DNA of 64,000 nucleotides from Polyangiaceae bacterium (GCA_013214025.1 JABSRN010000057.1:1-64000); one strand, 5' to 3'; positions 8,779-19,227 are shown, numbered from the stretch's first letter. The notes: generated from the letters alone by a model not told the origin. Made by a program: numbers and translations.

Positions 8779-8840
8779 TCGGGGCCTCCACAGACGAGAA
8801 AAGTTCAGCTTCGGTGCCGTGACTGCTAACTTCGCCTCGG

Positions 8841-9866
8841 ATGAGCACGCCCCTCCTCAGCGTCCGTGATTTGCGCATCAGTTTCGACACCCCTCGCGGA
8901 ACGGTGCATGCGGTGGAGAAGCTAAGTTTCGACGTTCCCCGAAACAGCTGCGTCGCGCTGGTCGGCGAAAGTGGCTGCGGCAAGAGCATCACCACACTGT
9001 CGATATTGGGCTTGGTTCCCGAGCCCGGCCGTGTCAGCGAAGGGCAAATTCTATTCGACGGAACCGATCTCCGACAGCTCTCGGACAAGCAGATGCGGAG
9101 CGTCAGAGGCGATCAGATATCCATGATCTTCCAGGAGCCGATGACATCCTTGAATCCAGTCTACACAATCGGTTCTCAGATCAGCGAAGCCATCCGGATC
9201 CACCGCAAGCTGAGTCGACGAGCAGCCCGCGCCCAGGCCCTCGAGCTGCTCGAAGCCGTCCAGATCCCAGCTCCGGCTGAACGAATCGATGCCTACCCTC
9301 ACCAGCTGTCCGGCGGGATGCGACAACGAGTTCTGATCGCCATGGCGTTGGCTTGCGACCCCACTCTGCTGCTCGCCGATGAGCCGACCACCGCCCTCGA
9401 CGTCACCGTCCAAGCGCAAATCCTGGACTTGCTCGGCTCGTTACAGAAAGATCGGGAAATGAGCCTACTCTTCGTGACCCACGATTTGGGAGTCGTCGCT
9501 GAGTTCGCCCAGTACGTAGTCGTCATGTACGCCGGACAGGTCGTGGAGACCGGAACCGTAGACGATATATTTTCCCGTGCGAGCCACCCTTACACCCAGG
9601 CCTTGCTACGCAGCATGCCGCGAGCGGGACAGAAACGGGGCGGACGCTTGCTCGCCATCCCCGGAGCGGTGCCCGATCTGGCGAATTTGCCCGAGGGTTG
9701 CCGCTTCGCCGAGCGCTGCCAGCGACGAAAAGAAGTCAACGCCGAGCGCTGCGCGACCCCTCCTGACCTCGATTCGCTGCCCGGCGCGGCTGAGGCTGCG
9801 CCCTACCCCCGCCAGGCTCGATGCCATTTTCCTCCCGCAACAGACACAGCGGAGACGTCGTCATGA
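8841..9866 (+). CDS. Peptide/nickel ABC transporter ATP-binding protein (OppD/DppD type)
   Basis: First ATPase of a dipeptide/oligopeptide import system. 341 residues: Walker A GESGCGKS (42-49), Q-loop, signature LSGGMRQR, Walker [14 protein letters not shown]-loop THD, and the C-terminal oligopeptide-type extension with [12 protein letters not shown] and a Cys-containing tail ([16 protein letters not shown]) that in relatives can bind an iron-sulfur cluster. It overlaps oppF by 4 bp. No permease or binding-protein gene is adjacent, so the substrate is not defined by context. Confidence 0.92.
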   Translation: MSTPLLSVRDLRISFDTPRGTVHAVEKLSFDVPRNSCVALVGESGCGKSITTLSILGLVPEPGRVSEGQILFDGTDLRQLSDKQMRSVRGDQISMIFQEPMTSLNPVYTIGSQISEAIRIHRKLSRRAARAQALELLEAVQIPAPAERIDAYPHQLSGGMRQRVLIAMALACDPTLLLADEPTTALDVTVQAQILDLLGSLQKDREMSLLFVTHDLGVVAEFAQYVVVMYAGQVVETGTVDDIFSRASHPYTQALLRSMPRAGQKRGGRLLAIPGAVPDLANLPEGCRFAERCQRRKEVNAERCATPPDLDSLPGAAEAAPYPRQARCHFPPATDTAETSS

Positions 9867-10870
9867 GCGAGCCCCAAGCGGTCGCCGGCAAGCAGCGCCC
9901 TCTGATCTTCGCGGAGCGCCTCAGCAAGCTGTTCCCCGTCGATGGCGGGCTGTTTTCGCCGACCCGATTCGTGCGTGCGGTGGACAACGTGTCCCTGTTC
10001 GTTCGCCATGGGGAAACTCTAGGATTGGTCGGGGAGAGTGGCTGCGGCAAGACCACCTTGGGACGAACCCTTCTGCGCTTGATTGAACCCAGCTACGGGC
10101 GGATCAGCTTCGATGGCCAAGACATCACGCAGCTGCGTCAACGAGACCTACGCCCACTGCGCCAGCGCATGCAGATCATCTTCCAAGATCCGTTTTCTTC
10201 GCTGAATCCTCGCATGCCCATCCTAGACATCGTGGGAGAAGCCCTCGACGTGCACAAGCTGGCCAAAAACGCCAAGGACCGAGAAGAGCAAGTCTCGGAA
10301 CTCTTGGAGCGCGTGGGCCTACGCGCCGACATGAGGCACCGCTACCCCCACGAGTTCAGTGGTGGACAACGCCAGCGGATCGGCATTGCCCGAGCCATTG
10401 CCGTGAAGCCGGATTTCATCGTCTGCGACGAACCCGTTAGCGCCTTAGATGTATCTGTCCAAGCGCAAATCGTGAACCTATTGCTCGACCTTCAAGAAGA
10501 GCGAAACCTGTCGTTCCTCTTTGTGTCGCACGATCTCAATGTGGTGGAGTTCGTCAGCCATCGGGTAGCGGTCATGTACCTGGGCAGAATTGTCGAGCTC
10601 GCTCCGGCGGAAGCTTTGTACCAGTCGCCCCAACACCCTTATACCAGCGCGTTGCTCAGCGCGGTTCCCCAGCCCGACCCCAACAAACGCCGGCTGCGCC
10701 TGCTGCTCGAAGGCGATTTACCGAGCCCCCTCGCGCCTCCTACGGGTTGCGCCTTTCACCCCCGGTGCCCCCGCGCGGAGCCGGGTAAATGTGACACCGA
10801 ACAACCGCCGCTGATCGAGCTGGATCCCGGTTCCGCGCACCGCGTCGCTTGTCATTTTCCCAACCAGTAG
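9863..10870 (+). CDS. Peptide ABC transporter ATP-binding protein (OppF/DppF type)
   Basis: Second ATPase of the pair. 335 residues from the ATG at 9863, which overlaps the upstream TGA (ATGA) and has GGAG eight bases before it; the longer frame from 9821 is not needed. Walker A GESGCGKT (57-64), signature [14 protein letters not shown], Walker [18 protein letters not shown]-loop, then [12 protein letters not shown] and the [11 protein letters not shown] tail. The OppD/OppF pair normally works as a heterodimer on membrane permeases, which must be encoded elsewhere. Confidence 0.92.
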   Translation: MSEPQAVAGKQRPLIFAERLSKLFPVDGGLFSPTRFVRAVDNVSLFVRHGETLGLVGESGCGKTTLGRTLLRLIEPSYGRISFDGQDITQLRQRDLRPLRQRMQIIFQDPFSSLNPRMPILDIVGEALDVHKLAKNAKDREEQVSELLERVGLRADMRHRYPHEFSGGQRQRIGIARAIAVKPDFIVCDEPVSALDVSVQAQIVNLLLDLQEERNLSFLFVSHDLNVVEFVSHRVAVMYLGRIVELAPAEALYQSPQHPYTSALLSAVPQPDPNKRRLRLLLEGDLPSPLAPPTGCAFHPRCPRAEPGKCDTEQPPLIELDPGSAHRVACHFPNQ

Positions 10871-10901
10871 GGCGGCGTACTGTCTACGCGCGTGCTGGCC
10901 G

Positions 10902-12722
10902 CTACCGGCGGCGCACTTTACCGAAGGGGCGAGGAATGAGTTCGCGCCAGGATCCCGAACTGTAAAACAGCCCCCCCCGATAACCATGATCGTCGCGTAA
11001 CATGCGGATCAAAGCGCCTGGCGCGCTCGATTTCAGCCGGTGCTGACCGGAGTCGAGCTCGACAATCTCACCGGACAACAGTGGTTTATCGTCGACCCAT
11101 ACCGCCGACCCTTCGCTATCTCCGCGCCAGTGGTAACGTCCGGCGATGATGACGTCGACGCTCCGGCTCGTATTGTCACCGGGGCTCTGAAATCCCGGCA
11201 CCATGACAAGCCACGAAGCCCGAACATAGTGCTCGTTCCAGAACTCGTGGACCAGCGGAGGGAATTGCAAGAGACGGGCAGAGCGTATGACGAAAGCCAC
11301 AGGCTTATCGCGAAACTGCTGCGCGAATGCCCGAGCTCTTGCCACGTTCTTTTCGCCCTGAAACAACTTGGTAATTTGAATGGTGAAGTACGCGCGAAAC
11401 TCCGCCTTGGGCTGGCGACAAAACAGAGCCCCCTCCACTTGAAAGCCAATCTCGTCGCTGTCGAAGTTCTTCTCGATGAACTCAAAAGCGTTCCGCTGGG
11501 TAAACTGAGTGTCTTGCAACACCTCGACGGCCGTCGGCTGACACTGGGCGAGCAAGATCAGCCACGCTCCGCCATGCAACGCAGCCAACCACCGCTCGCG
11601 CCAAGCAAGGCGCGCAAGGAGCTCCCGTATGGGTCCGAGAGCGATGGCTAAGGCCACCGCTGGGAACACCCCGATGGTCATCCAGAAGTAGGCGAAACCG
11701 GATGTGTGAAACGCAGCCGTGAGCGCTCCCAACAGCAAGCACAGCCACGAAGCGATCAACTCACGGTAGCTCTCCAGTCGGCCCCTAATTGCCGAGACAG
11801 TCGCCACGACCAAAGCAAGCAGCAGCACCGCATGGGGTATCAGTAGCGGCAGAAGGTAGGGGTACAATCTGTAGTTCAGCATGTCCCGGTAGTGAGTCCA
11901 GCTGTCCATCGCACCACCACCGCCGCCGCGTACCGGTGGAGCCGTAAAAAAGTGACCCACCGAGACGCGAAATACCGCGTAGCAAACCCCGGCCCCCACC
12001 AGGAATCCGGCAACCCGAATCAGATCTCTGCGAACAGAGAACCCCGACCCCATCCACGTGCGAACGACCACCAGCACTATTGCGATCTCGCCGATATATA
12101 CGGCTTTTTGGCTGGAGAGATATCCGCTCGCAGCGAGCCCACCCGCCACCACTGCCCAAGCAGCACGACGCTCTGAGCGAAACATCGCGAGTACGGCCCA
12201 GAGCACAAAAAACAACGCCGGTTGGTCGGTGCGAACGTGTAAGGACCAGCGCAGCCACAGCGGCACCAGAACGAGCAGCCCCACACCAAGCAGGGCATCG
12301 AGGGACCCGGCGGTGTCGTCTCGATTCCGAGCCCGGACGCGGAAAAAATCCCGGAGCACAAAGTACAGCCCAACGGGGTAGCCCACGCCGAACACGTGCC
12401 AAACGAGACGCGCGGCATTGGAGGTGGTCAGCGCGTCGCTACAATCCGACACAAATGGAATGAGCATCAGGATGGCGAGCCCCGGTCGGCCCCCCCCGCT
12501 AAATACACCGGTGGTGACGGCGTCCTGAACGCGGCGATACAGTGCGAACTCATCCCAGTTGATCGCTTCGAGTCGACCCGCCGTCACATGAAAGGCAATG
12601 GCAGCCAGCACCAGCGCACGAACGCCGAACAGGAGCCATTTGGGCGCTTGCCAAGCGGAGTCGGGCTCAGGGGCAGAGACCGTCGTCGCCGGGGAGCCGG
12701 ACTGCTGGGGGAGATCTGCCAA
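10902..12722 (-). CDS. Multi-pass membrane protein, GT-C glycosyltransferase-like
   Basis: 606 residues with about ten hydrophobic helices in the first two thirds and a soluble C-terminal third. The first loop after helix 1 contains NWDEFALYR; an acidic pair at this place is characteristic of GT-C enzymes such as PMT/ArnT (GT39/GT83 families), which use polyprenyl-phosphate sugars. Gly-rich loop GGGGGAMDSW lies mid-protein. The exact family and substrate cannot be read from the sequence. It is convergent with oppF, and the minus-strand gene upstream ends 50 bp away. Confidence 0.6.
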   Translation of the reverse strand: MADLPQQSGSPATTVSAPEPDSAWQAPKWLLFGVRALVLAAIAFHVTAGRLEAINWDEFALYRRVQDAVTTGVFSGGGRPGLAILMLIPFVSDCSDALTTSNAARLVWHVFGVGYPVGLYFVLRDFFRVRARNRDDTAGSLDALLGVGLLVLVPLWLRWSLHVRTDQPALFFVLWAVLAMFRSERRAAWAVVAGGLAASGYLSSQKAVYIGEIAIVLVVVRTWMGSGFSVRRDLIRVAGFLVGAGVCYAVFRVSVGHFFTAPPVRGGGGGAMDSWTHYRDMLNYRLYPYLLPLLIPHAVLLLALVVATVSAIRGRLESYRELIASWLCLLLGALTAAFHTSGFAYFWMTIGVFPAVALAIALGPIRELLARLAWRERWLAALHGGAWLILLAQCQPTAVEVLQDTQFTQRNAFEFIEKNFDSDEIGFQVEGALFCRQPKAEFRAYFTIQITKLFQGEKNVARARAFAQQFRDKPVAFVIRSARLLQFPPLVHEFWNEHYVRASWLVMVPGFQSPGDNTSRSVDVIIAGRYHWRGDSEGSAVWVDDKPLLSGEIVELDSGQHRLKSSAPGALIRMLRDDHGYRGGLFYSSGSWRELIPRPFGKVRRR

Positions 12723-12772
12723 GTCCGACGCAGCTTAGTTCAGTTCCTGTGGGGCGTCCAAACCGGACGGCT

Positions 12773-14416
12773 TCAATCGAAATCGGGCATGGGAGGCTCC
12801 GCAAGAGCGGGTTTAACACCAGTGGCGCTAGGCTCACCCGTCTTGGGAGCAGCCGCCTTCGGACCACGCGAATTGAGACCCGTAGCGCGGGGCTTGGGCG
12901 CGGGCTGCGGGGGCGCGGCAGAAGCTGGATCTGCCGGAATCGCGGCGGAGGCTAGGGGCGAAGTCGCAGGCCGCGGCAGTGGCACGACCGAGCGAGCTTG
13001 CACTGGCCGCGGACCGCGCTCCTCGGAAACATCATGCTCACAGCGTGCTAATCGCAGGGCCATTCGCGTGCCCTGTTGACTGGCGAACAACAGCTCATCT
13101 TGTCGGGCTGCCACGACAGTCTGCCCGGCAAGCCCTGGAACCAGCTCGACGTCGCTTCCGGGCGGTGATGAGAAGCGGACGACGCCGAGTCTCAGTCGGT
13201 CCTCGGCGTCGAGAAAGCTGAGCCACTGCAGCTGTCTGTTAGACGCCGAGACCGTCAGGCTAGGGAGCCCGACTCCCACCTCGTCGTCGGCCAGTACCGT
13301 GGAATCTACGTTCCCGCCGACCGCCACAAGAGAGAGCTCAATCCTTCCGCCTCGGGTCACTCCGTGCCCATTGCTGGGCTGCTGGGACGCCACCAAGGCG
13401 CGCCCGTCGGTTGAAACCGACAGATCAAAGGCCGAGATGGTGGCACGCTTCGGTGTGAGCACCCTGGGAGAACTGATGGGGGCCCCGTCTTCGCCCAGCA
13501 TCGTAATCTCCAGCCAGTTGTGATTGGCCCGGGGAGCCGCCAACTGCGAAAGAGCATTGCCCAGCGCAGACGGTTTTGAAACGCCATGATGCAACCAAAC
13601 GATCCAATATCCGCCGTCCCGGCCAGCGAGCAGCGGGCGCTCGGCATCTACACCGTTCGGGGACAAGCTCATCCGCTCGGCTCGAGCTGTGAGCTTGGGT
13701 AGCGAAAACACTTGGCCGAGCACCACCCCATGATTCTCTGCGCGGTTCCAATCGTCCCAGACCAGTAGGGTCCTCCCGGACGTCGCCACCAGAGCGATTT
13801 CATCGGACTCATCGCCTCCTACCGGAACAAGCGGCCCCCAGACGATCGCCGGACTGGGCCCCGTATCCGTTGTCGCCAATCGCACTAGGGTTCCGTTGGC
13901 GTCACCATCGAGCATCGCGATGACAACTCTACCGTCCGCATTTACCGCGATTTTCGGAGGCCCCACGCCCCCGTGAACCACCCCGAGCGAGAGCTGACGC
14001 ACCCCCAGTTTGGGATCCATGAGGGCCAACGTAGCCTCCACTCCCCGGCTAGTGGTTTGAAGATAGGCCGCGACGAAGCCGCCGCGGTGGGCGAGAACCC
14101 CACCGAGCTCCACCCCGTGTGGCGCATGTCTCCTGCCCTCGTCAGACCCGCTGCGCTGTCCTAGATAGACTGCCGGGGCGGTGCCCCAAACACATCTCTC
14201 GCGCTCTGGCTCGACGGATACCGTCGGCGGAACGCTCGGTATCGCCTGGGGTGCGACAATGGTCTCGCTGTTGTCGCATGCCCCGAGGCCAAGGCTTAGC
14301 AGCAGGGCCCATGACCAGGCTGGGCTCCGGGCCGAGTCCCCCGCTGCGTGCTGCCCCTGGCGGAAGCCGAGACTTGTCGATAGAGGCGACCGGAAGAACG
14401 GAGCTAGATGACCCAT
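12773..14416 (-). CDS. Lipoprotein with probable beta-propeller, function unknown
   Basis: 547 residues. The only in-frame start candidate seen is the ATG at 14416, which gives a 35-residue leader before the hydrophobic segment and LGLGAC lipobox. The body is a series of about seven beta-rich blocks with Gly/Asp turns (for example KIAVNADGRVVIAML, DEIALVATSGRTLLVWDD, RPLLAGRDGGYWIVWLHH), suggesting a beta-propeller, but no repeat family is identified. The C-terminal 90 residues are Ala/Pro-rich. The start is divergent from plsB with 54 bp between. Confidence 0.6.
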   Translation of the reverse strand: MGHLAPFFRSPLSTSLGFRQGQHAAGDSARSPAWSWALLLSLGLGACDNSETIVAPQAIPSVPPTVSVEPERERCVWGTAPAVYLGQRSGSDEGRRHAPHGVELGGVLAHRGGFVAAYLQTTSRGVEATLALMDPKLGVRQLSLGVVHGGVGPPKIAVNADGRVVIAMLDGDANGTLVRLATTDTGPSPAIVWGPLVPVGGDESDEIALVATSGRTLLVWDDWNRAENHGVVLGQVFSLPKLTARAERMSLSPNGVDAERPLLAGRDGGYWIVWLHHGVSKPSALGNALSQLAAPRANHNWLEITMLGEDGAPISSPRVLTPKRATISAFDLSVSTDGRALVASQQPSNGHGVTRGGRIELSLVAVGGNVDSTVLADDEVGVGLPSLTVSASNRQLQWLSFLDAEDRLRLGVVRFSSPPGSDVELVPGLAGQTVVAARQDELLFASQQGTRMALRLARCEHDVSEERGPRPVQARSVVPLPRPATSPLASAAIPADPASAAPPQPAPKPRATGLNSRGPKAAAPKTGEPSATGVKPALAEPPMPDFD

Positions 14417-14470
14417 TTGTGTCGAAGGCTCTAGTCTTGGGCCCCGCTTCGCGCAAGACTGCCGCTCAGG

Positions 14471-17110
14471 ATGGCGCGTCTTCGAGATTCCCTCGTCCCC
14501 AGCCCCACGATCAAAGCCGCGTCGGGCTGGATGTTCGACAGGATCGACATCGACCAGTCCTGGGTCGATACCGTTAGGCGGTTTTCCGCCCAGGGCACCG
14601 TTGTCTACGTCTTACGGAACTTGAGTTGGATCGACTATCTCGCGCTCGATCGCATCACCGCACGCAATCAGCTCCCAAAAATTCGCTTCGCGAACGATTT
14701 GGCCCCTTCGTTGATCGGCAATGCCAAACAATCGCTACCTGAACTGCTCAAGAGCCGCTCCCCCGCCGGCCAGGCCGAGGCCCTACAACGTGCCCTCGGC
14801 AGCGGCGGCTCAGCAGCGATATTTTTACGCAAACCCCCGGGCACGATGGATATCGTATCCGGGGCGAGCGAAGGGAGTGGGCTCTCGCACGCGGACGCCT
14901 TACTTCGAGGGCTGCTGAGTCTCCAACGCCGCCAAGACCGACCCATCCTGTTGGTACCCCAGGTCTTCGTCTGGACAAATCGCCCGGATCAAAAAGACCG
15001 TCACAGCTTGGATTTTATTCTGGGGACTCGGGAATGGCCCGGAAGTCTTCGTACGATGGCGCAGTTCGCTGCGAACTACCAACACGTGCAGCTCCGCGCC
15101 GGAGAGCCGATCAACCTGGCTCAGCTGTTGTCTCAAGCCGAAGACACCAGCGACGAAGCGATCATCCGTCGATTGAACTATTCGATACTGAGGCGCCTGG
15201 AGAGCGAACGGCGCACGGTCACGGGCCCTGCTAGCAAGACCCCCGAACGCGTAAAACGAGAAATCCTCCAGGGCACGCGACTGCAGAAACGACTCAAGCA
15301 GCTCAGCGAAGATACGGGAATCGCCCTCGATGACGCCAAGCGGCAGGCGGACGAAATCCTGAGCGCGATGCAAGCCAAGCCCGACAGGACCACTCTGCGC
15401 GCTCTGGAGCTGACCCTGGACCGCGTCTTTCACCGAATCTACGCCGGGATCGAAATCGATGAGGCTGGACTGGAAAAAATCCGCGTTCTGTTGAGTCAGG
15501 GCACCGTACTGCTGCTTCCAAGCCACAAGAGCCATATCGATTACTTGATCCCCAGCTATGTGTTTAACAAACACAACCTGCAGCTTCCGCTAATTGCCGC
15601 TGGTGACAACATGTCGTTCTTTCCGTTCGGCGGGATCGCCCGCAGGGCAGGAGCATTTTTCATCCGGCGCAGCTTCAAGGGAGATCCTGTCTACCCAGTG
15701 GTGGTCGACGCCTACCTTCGCCGCATGATTCGCGACGGCTACCCCATTGAAATGTTCCTCGAAGGCGGCAGAAGCCGCACGGGGAAACTACTCCCGCCGA
15801 AATTCGGACTCCTGAAGATGACCGTCAACTCAGCGTTGGCGGTCCCTCAACAGAAAGTCTTCTTCGTGCCGATCAGCATCGGATACGAACGCATCATCGA
15901 GACCAGTGCCTTCGAAGCCGAACTACACGGCGGCGAGAAAAAGAAGGAAGACGCCAGCGGTTTACTCGGCGCCACAGACGTACTCCGTCACCGTTACGGT
16001 CGGCTCAATCTCCAGTTTGGAAACCACCTCACGTTGGATCAAATCCGCGGAGAATTGGGTCAAGATCTGAGGCAGGAAATCCCCAGTGAAGACGACACGA
16101 AGGAAATCATCACGCGTCTCGGCAACCGAGTGATGGACGAAATCAACCGCGTCACAGCCATCACTCCCGGCGCCCTCACCGCCATCGCTCTCATGAGCTA
16201 CCATCGGCGAGGGCTGACCCACGAAAAGCTCATTCGGCGCGCTCAGAACTTGCATGCCATCGCTGAGTCTCTCGGTGCTCGAACTACCCCCAGCCTGCTG
16301 AATACAAAGGGGCAAGTTCGACCCGATTCCATCCGGGAGGCCGCGCAGATGTTCGTGAATGGCGGACTCGTACTAGCCCACGCGCCCGCAGTGGTTGGCA
16401 GCTCCGCCGGTCGCGCGAAGAGCGCGACCGAAGCCGGGCCTGCCCGCATCTACACCATCCCCGAGGGAAAACGCATGGAGCTGGACACCAGCAAGAACAT
16501 CATTCTCCACTTTTTCGTCGAACGCGCGTTGGTGGCCTGCGCCATGGTCGTGCCCCCAGGACCGCAGATCGGCATGGACGCTCTTCGAGATCGTGTGCAA
16601 CTGCTCAGTAAGCTCTTCAAATTCGAATTTCGATACCGCGCAGACGCCACCTTCGAAGAAATTTTTCAGAGCACGGTGGAAGAGATGATCGAGGTCGGCG
16701 AAATCTCACGCTCCGGCGACGGCCAGCTGGTGGCGGGCCCCGGGCACCACGACTGGAGCGGCGTAAAATGGCTGCTCACCTACGCCGCATTGCTTCGTAG
16801 CTATCTCGAAAGCTACCGAATCGCCGCCCGCGGCATCGGAGCCCTCCTAGACGAAGCGCTGAGCGAAAAGGATCTCGTGAAGAAGTCGCTCGCCACCGGA
16901 AACCGAATGTACCTTTCTGGTGAGCTCGAGCGCCCCGAGGCGGTGAGTAAATCCGCGATCAGTAACGGCTTCGCATCGCTGCTGGACATGGGATATCTCG
17001 AAAAAGAAGACGACATGCTGCGTCTTTCTCCAGACTTTGCTAACCCCGAAGCGGTGAGGGTCATCGAAAACTCGATCGGCGCGTTCCTCGACCGCGAGGT
17101 GCATGGCTGA
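14471..17110 (+). CDS. plsB: Glycerol-3-phosphate 1-O-acyltransferase
   Basis: Membrane-associated enzyme that acylates sn-glycerol-3-phosphate, the entry to phospholipid synthesis. 879 residues, similar to enterobacterial PlsB. Motif I is PSHKSHIDYL (near residue 350; His and Asp catalytic), motif II region GDNMSFFPFGGIARRAGAFFIRR, motif III FLEGGRSRTGK, and a following VPISIGYERIIE block. The N-terminal 300 residues match the PlsB regulatory part (FLRKPPG, LVPQVFVWTNRPDQ). Its last 8 bp overlap the next gene. An imperfect hairpin lies at 14835-14864. Confidence 0.93.
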   Translation: MARLRDSLVPSPTIKAASGWMFDRIDIDQSWVDTVRRFSAQGTVVYVLRNLSWIDYLALDRITARNQLPKIRFANDLAPSLIGNAKQSLPELLKSRSPAGQAEALQRALGSGGSAAIFLRKPPGTMDIVSGASEGSGLSHADALLRGLLSLQRRQDRPILLVPQVFVWTNRPDQKDRHSLDFILGTREWPGSLRTMAQFAANYQHVQLRAGEPINLAQLLSQAEDTSDEAIIRRLNYSILRRLESERRTVTGPASKTPERVKREILQGTRLQKRLKQLSEDTGIALDDAKRQADEILSAMQAKPDRTTLRALELTLDRVFHRIYAGIEIDEAGLEKIRVLLSQGTVLLLPSHKSHIDYLIPSYVFNKHNLQLPLIAAGDNMSFFPFGGIARRAGAFFIRRSFKGDPVYPVVVDAYLRRMIRDGYPIEMFLEGGRSRTGKLLPPKFGLLKMTVNSALAVPQQKVFFVPISIGYERIIETSAFEAELHGGEKKKEDASGLLGATDVLRHRYGRLNLQFGNHLTLDQIRGELGQDLRQEIPSEDDTKEIITRLGNRVMDEINRVTAITPGALTAIALMSYHRRGLTHEKLIRRAQNLHAIAESLGARTTPSLLNTKGQVRPDSIREAAQMFVNGGLVLAHAPAVVGSSAGRAKSATEAGPARIYTIPEGKRMELDTSKNIILHFFVERALVACAMVVPPGPQIGMDALRDRVQLLSKLFKFEFRYRADATFEEIFQSTVEEMIEVGEISRSGDGQLVAGPGHHDWSGVKWLLTYAALLRSYLESYRIAARGIGALLDEALSEKDLVKKSLATGNRMYLSGELERPEAVSKSAISNGFASLLDMGYLEKEDDMLRLSPDFANPEAVRVIENSIGAFLDREVHG

Positions 17111-18026
17111 TCCACAGAAACTACGGGAACGCCCCCCCTTCCCTGCTTTTTTCGCGCTGACCGTCGGTTTACTCGCCGAGACGTCGGGCTGTGTGTCCGC
17201 GCCATCCCCGCTAACACCCCATGCCTCCGGCTCCGTGGGGGTGCCCCACGCCGGCGTGCAAACTGATGCTGTGGAATTGAAGAAAGGTCGCTCCTTCCTC
17301 CGATTTCGACCCCACAGCCGAAACTACTGGGGGCGGCCGGGATTGGTACGGGCCCTTCAGGAGGCGACAGCTGCGGTGGACAAGAGCATTCCCGGAGGCA
17401 AACCGCTGCTCATCGGAGATCTCTCGGCCCGATACGGCGGAAAAATTCGCGGTCACCACTCTCACCGCACCGGTCGCGACGTCGATCTGCTTTGGTACGT
17501 CACCACACCTTCCGGAGTTCCGCAGAACAACCCAGGCTTCATTCGGATCGGTAGCGACGGCTTTGCCCGCGTTCAAGAAACCGGGGAGTTCCTACGGATC
17601 GACGTAGAGCGGCAGTGGCTCCTCGTCCGAGAGCTCATGTTATCGCCCCACATCCGAGTGCAATGGATGTTCTGTAGTCGAGACGTGGAGGCAGTGCTCA
17701 TCGAATACGCCCGCGCTCGAGGGGAACCGGATCAGCTGGTGTGGCACGCGGAATCGGTACTACTGCAGCCCGGCGACAGCTTGCCCCACGATGATCACAT
17801 TCACTTGCGAATCGCTTGTAGTCAGGACGAGTCGGTACGGGGCTGTGCCGGCGGCGGTCCCTACTGGCCGTGGCTACCCGAATTGCCTCGGCTCGGCGCA
17901 CTCGATGACAGCCTGCTGACGGAAATTGCGACGGATGATCCCCTCGACACAGTAATGGACGAAAGCCCGAATCCGTCCGTTACTCGCGGCGCGGTATCGC
18001 GAGCCCAGCCACCAGCGGAGGGTTAA
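17103..18026 (+). CDS. mepA: Penicillin-insensitive murein endopeptidase-like (MepA, M74)
   Basis: Zinc peptidase of the LAS group expected to cut peptidoglycan cross-links in the periplasm. 307 residues with a hydrophobic N-terminal segment ending ETSGC, either a weak lipobox or a Sec signal. Zinc-site motifs are GGKIRGHHSHRTGRDVDL (near residue 118) and DSLPHDDHIHLRIAC (near 229), the H..HxxGxxxD and HxH elements of MepA. ARPGG-type folds such as VanY differ in spacing. The start overlaps plsB by 8 bp, so the two are probably co-expressed. Confidence 0.82.
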   Translation: MADPQKLRERPPFPAFFALTVGLLAETSGCVSAPSPLTPHASGSVGVPHAGVQTDAVELKKGRSFLRFRPHSRNYWGRPGLVRALQEATAAVDKSIPGGKPLLIGDLSARYGGKIRGHHSHRTGRDVDLLWYVTTPSGVPQNNPGFIRIGSDGFARVQETGEFLRIDVERQWLLVRELMLSPHIRVQWMFCSRDVEAVLIEYARARGEPDQLVWHAESVLLQPGDSLPHDDHIHLRIACSQDESVRGCAGGGPYWPWLPELPRLGALDDSLLTEIATDDPLDTVMDESPNPSVTRGAVSRAQPPAEG

Positions 18027-18030
18027 GACA

Positions 18031-19005
18031 ATGGGCAGCGCTCAGAGCCGCCGCATCACCCCAGGCGCCAATCCAACGAAGCGCAAAAACGCGACCAAGA
18101 AAAACGCGACCAAGAAAGCGCGACCCCGCAATCCAGCGACTCAAGGTACGCCCGTCGCTCCAGCGAAAATCATCCAAGGGGACTGCTTGGACCACCTATC
18201 CCGGCTTGCAAAGCACGCCGACCGGTTTGATCTGGTCTACGTCGACCCTCCCTTCAACACGGGCTTCGCCCACTCGGCCAGAAAAAAACGAGGCGCCCGC
18301 GCCCAAGGCGAGACCGCCTACGACGATTCCTGGGGAGGCCTCAATAATTTTCTCGACATGCTGCGTCCGCGCGTCACCGCCATGCGAACCGTAATGAGTG
18401 ACGTCGGAAGCCTGTGGCTGCATCTCGATCACCGCGCCATTCACGATACCAAGATCATTCTGGACGACGTGTTCGGGGCCGCACACTTTCGGGGAGAAAT
18501 CATCTGGGTCCCCGGCAATGGCTCGCGCAGACGGAGCGGTCCGGGGGTCACCCACCAAACGATCTTGATCTACAGCAAGACACTCGAAATGATTTGGAAC
18601 GGCGACGATCCCGCCCTGCGCGAGCCCTTTGCCGCAACAAGTTTGCGAACCCATTTTCGCAAGAAGGACGAGGACGGTCGCCAGTACCGAGACCGCACCA
18701 TCAACGGCAAGACCTATCGCTACTACGCAGACGAGGGTCGGCGTCTAGGCAGCGTCTGGAGTGACTGTCCGGCCATGAACGCCAACACTCCCCTCTCCGA
18801 CGAGACCACGGGCTATCCGACCCAGAAGCCGGAAGCGCTGCTGGAACGAATTATTTTGGCGTCTTCCCTGGTAGGCAGCCGGGTGCTGGATCCCATGTGC
18901 GGCTCGGGCACGACTATCGCTGTCGCGGCCCGACTCGGTCGGCCCGCGGTGGGAATGGATCGCAGCGCCACCGCATGCCGCATTGCGAGAAAACGGATCC
19001 GATAG
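18031..19005 (+). CDS. Beta-class DNA methyltransferase, probably N6-adenine
   Basis: 324 residues. Motif IV DLVYVDPPFNTGF (near residue 72) precedes motif I DPMCGSGTTIAVAA (near 287), the order of beta-class enzymes such as CcrM and MboII. DPPF points to N6-adenine methylation, though N4-cytosine cannot be excluded. The N-terminal 35 residues are Lys/Arg-rich with a duplicated KKNATKK segment, from a 15-bp repeat. No restriction endonuclease gene lies on either side, so it appears solitary. It starts 5 bp after the MepA-like gene. Confidence 0.88.
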   Translation: MGSAQSRRITPGANPTKRKNATKKNATKKARPRNPATQGTPVAPAKIIQGDCLDHLSRLAKHADRFDLVYVDPPFNTGFAHSARKKRGARAQGETAYDDSWGGLNNFLDMLRPRVTAMRTVMSDVGSLWLHLDHRAIHDTKIILDDVFGAAHFRGEIIWVPGNGSRRRSGPGVTHQTILIYSKTLEMIWNGDDPALREPFAATSLRTHFRKKDEDGRQYRDRTINGKTYRYYADEGRRLGSVWSDCPAMNANTPLSDETTGYPTQKPEALLERIILASSLVGSRVLDPMCGSGTTIAVAARLGRPAVGMDRSATACRIARKRIR

Positions 19006-19227
19006 ATTCGCGTGAGGGCTGCCATTCGCCCCCTCATCGCCCCCGCATCACTACGCACAACGGGTGCGACACTCCCGCCGCCAAGTCCAATAAACCCGGA
19101 AGGCTGGCACCCGGTGCACTATCCCAAACTGGCACCATGGCCGTTGATCCGTTAACTTGAAAAAGCCCCTGACTCTCATGAGGCCGGTCCGGCATCCTCA
19201 CGATTCTTGTCGCCCAAGGAACCCAAC

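Noticed and set aside
14900-15574. 224-codon minus-strand open frame inside plsB
   Set aside because: Antisense to a well-recognised enzyme; composition follows the shadow of plsB codons.
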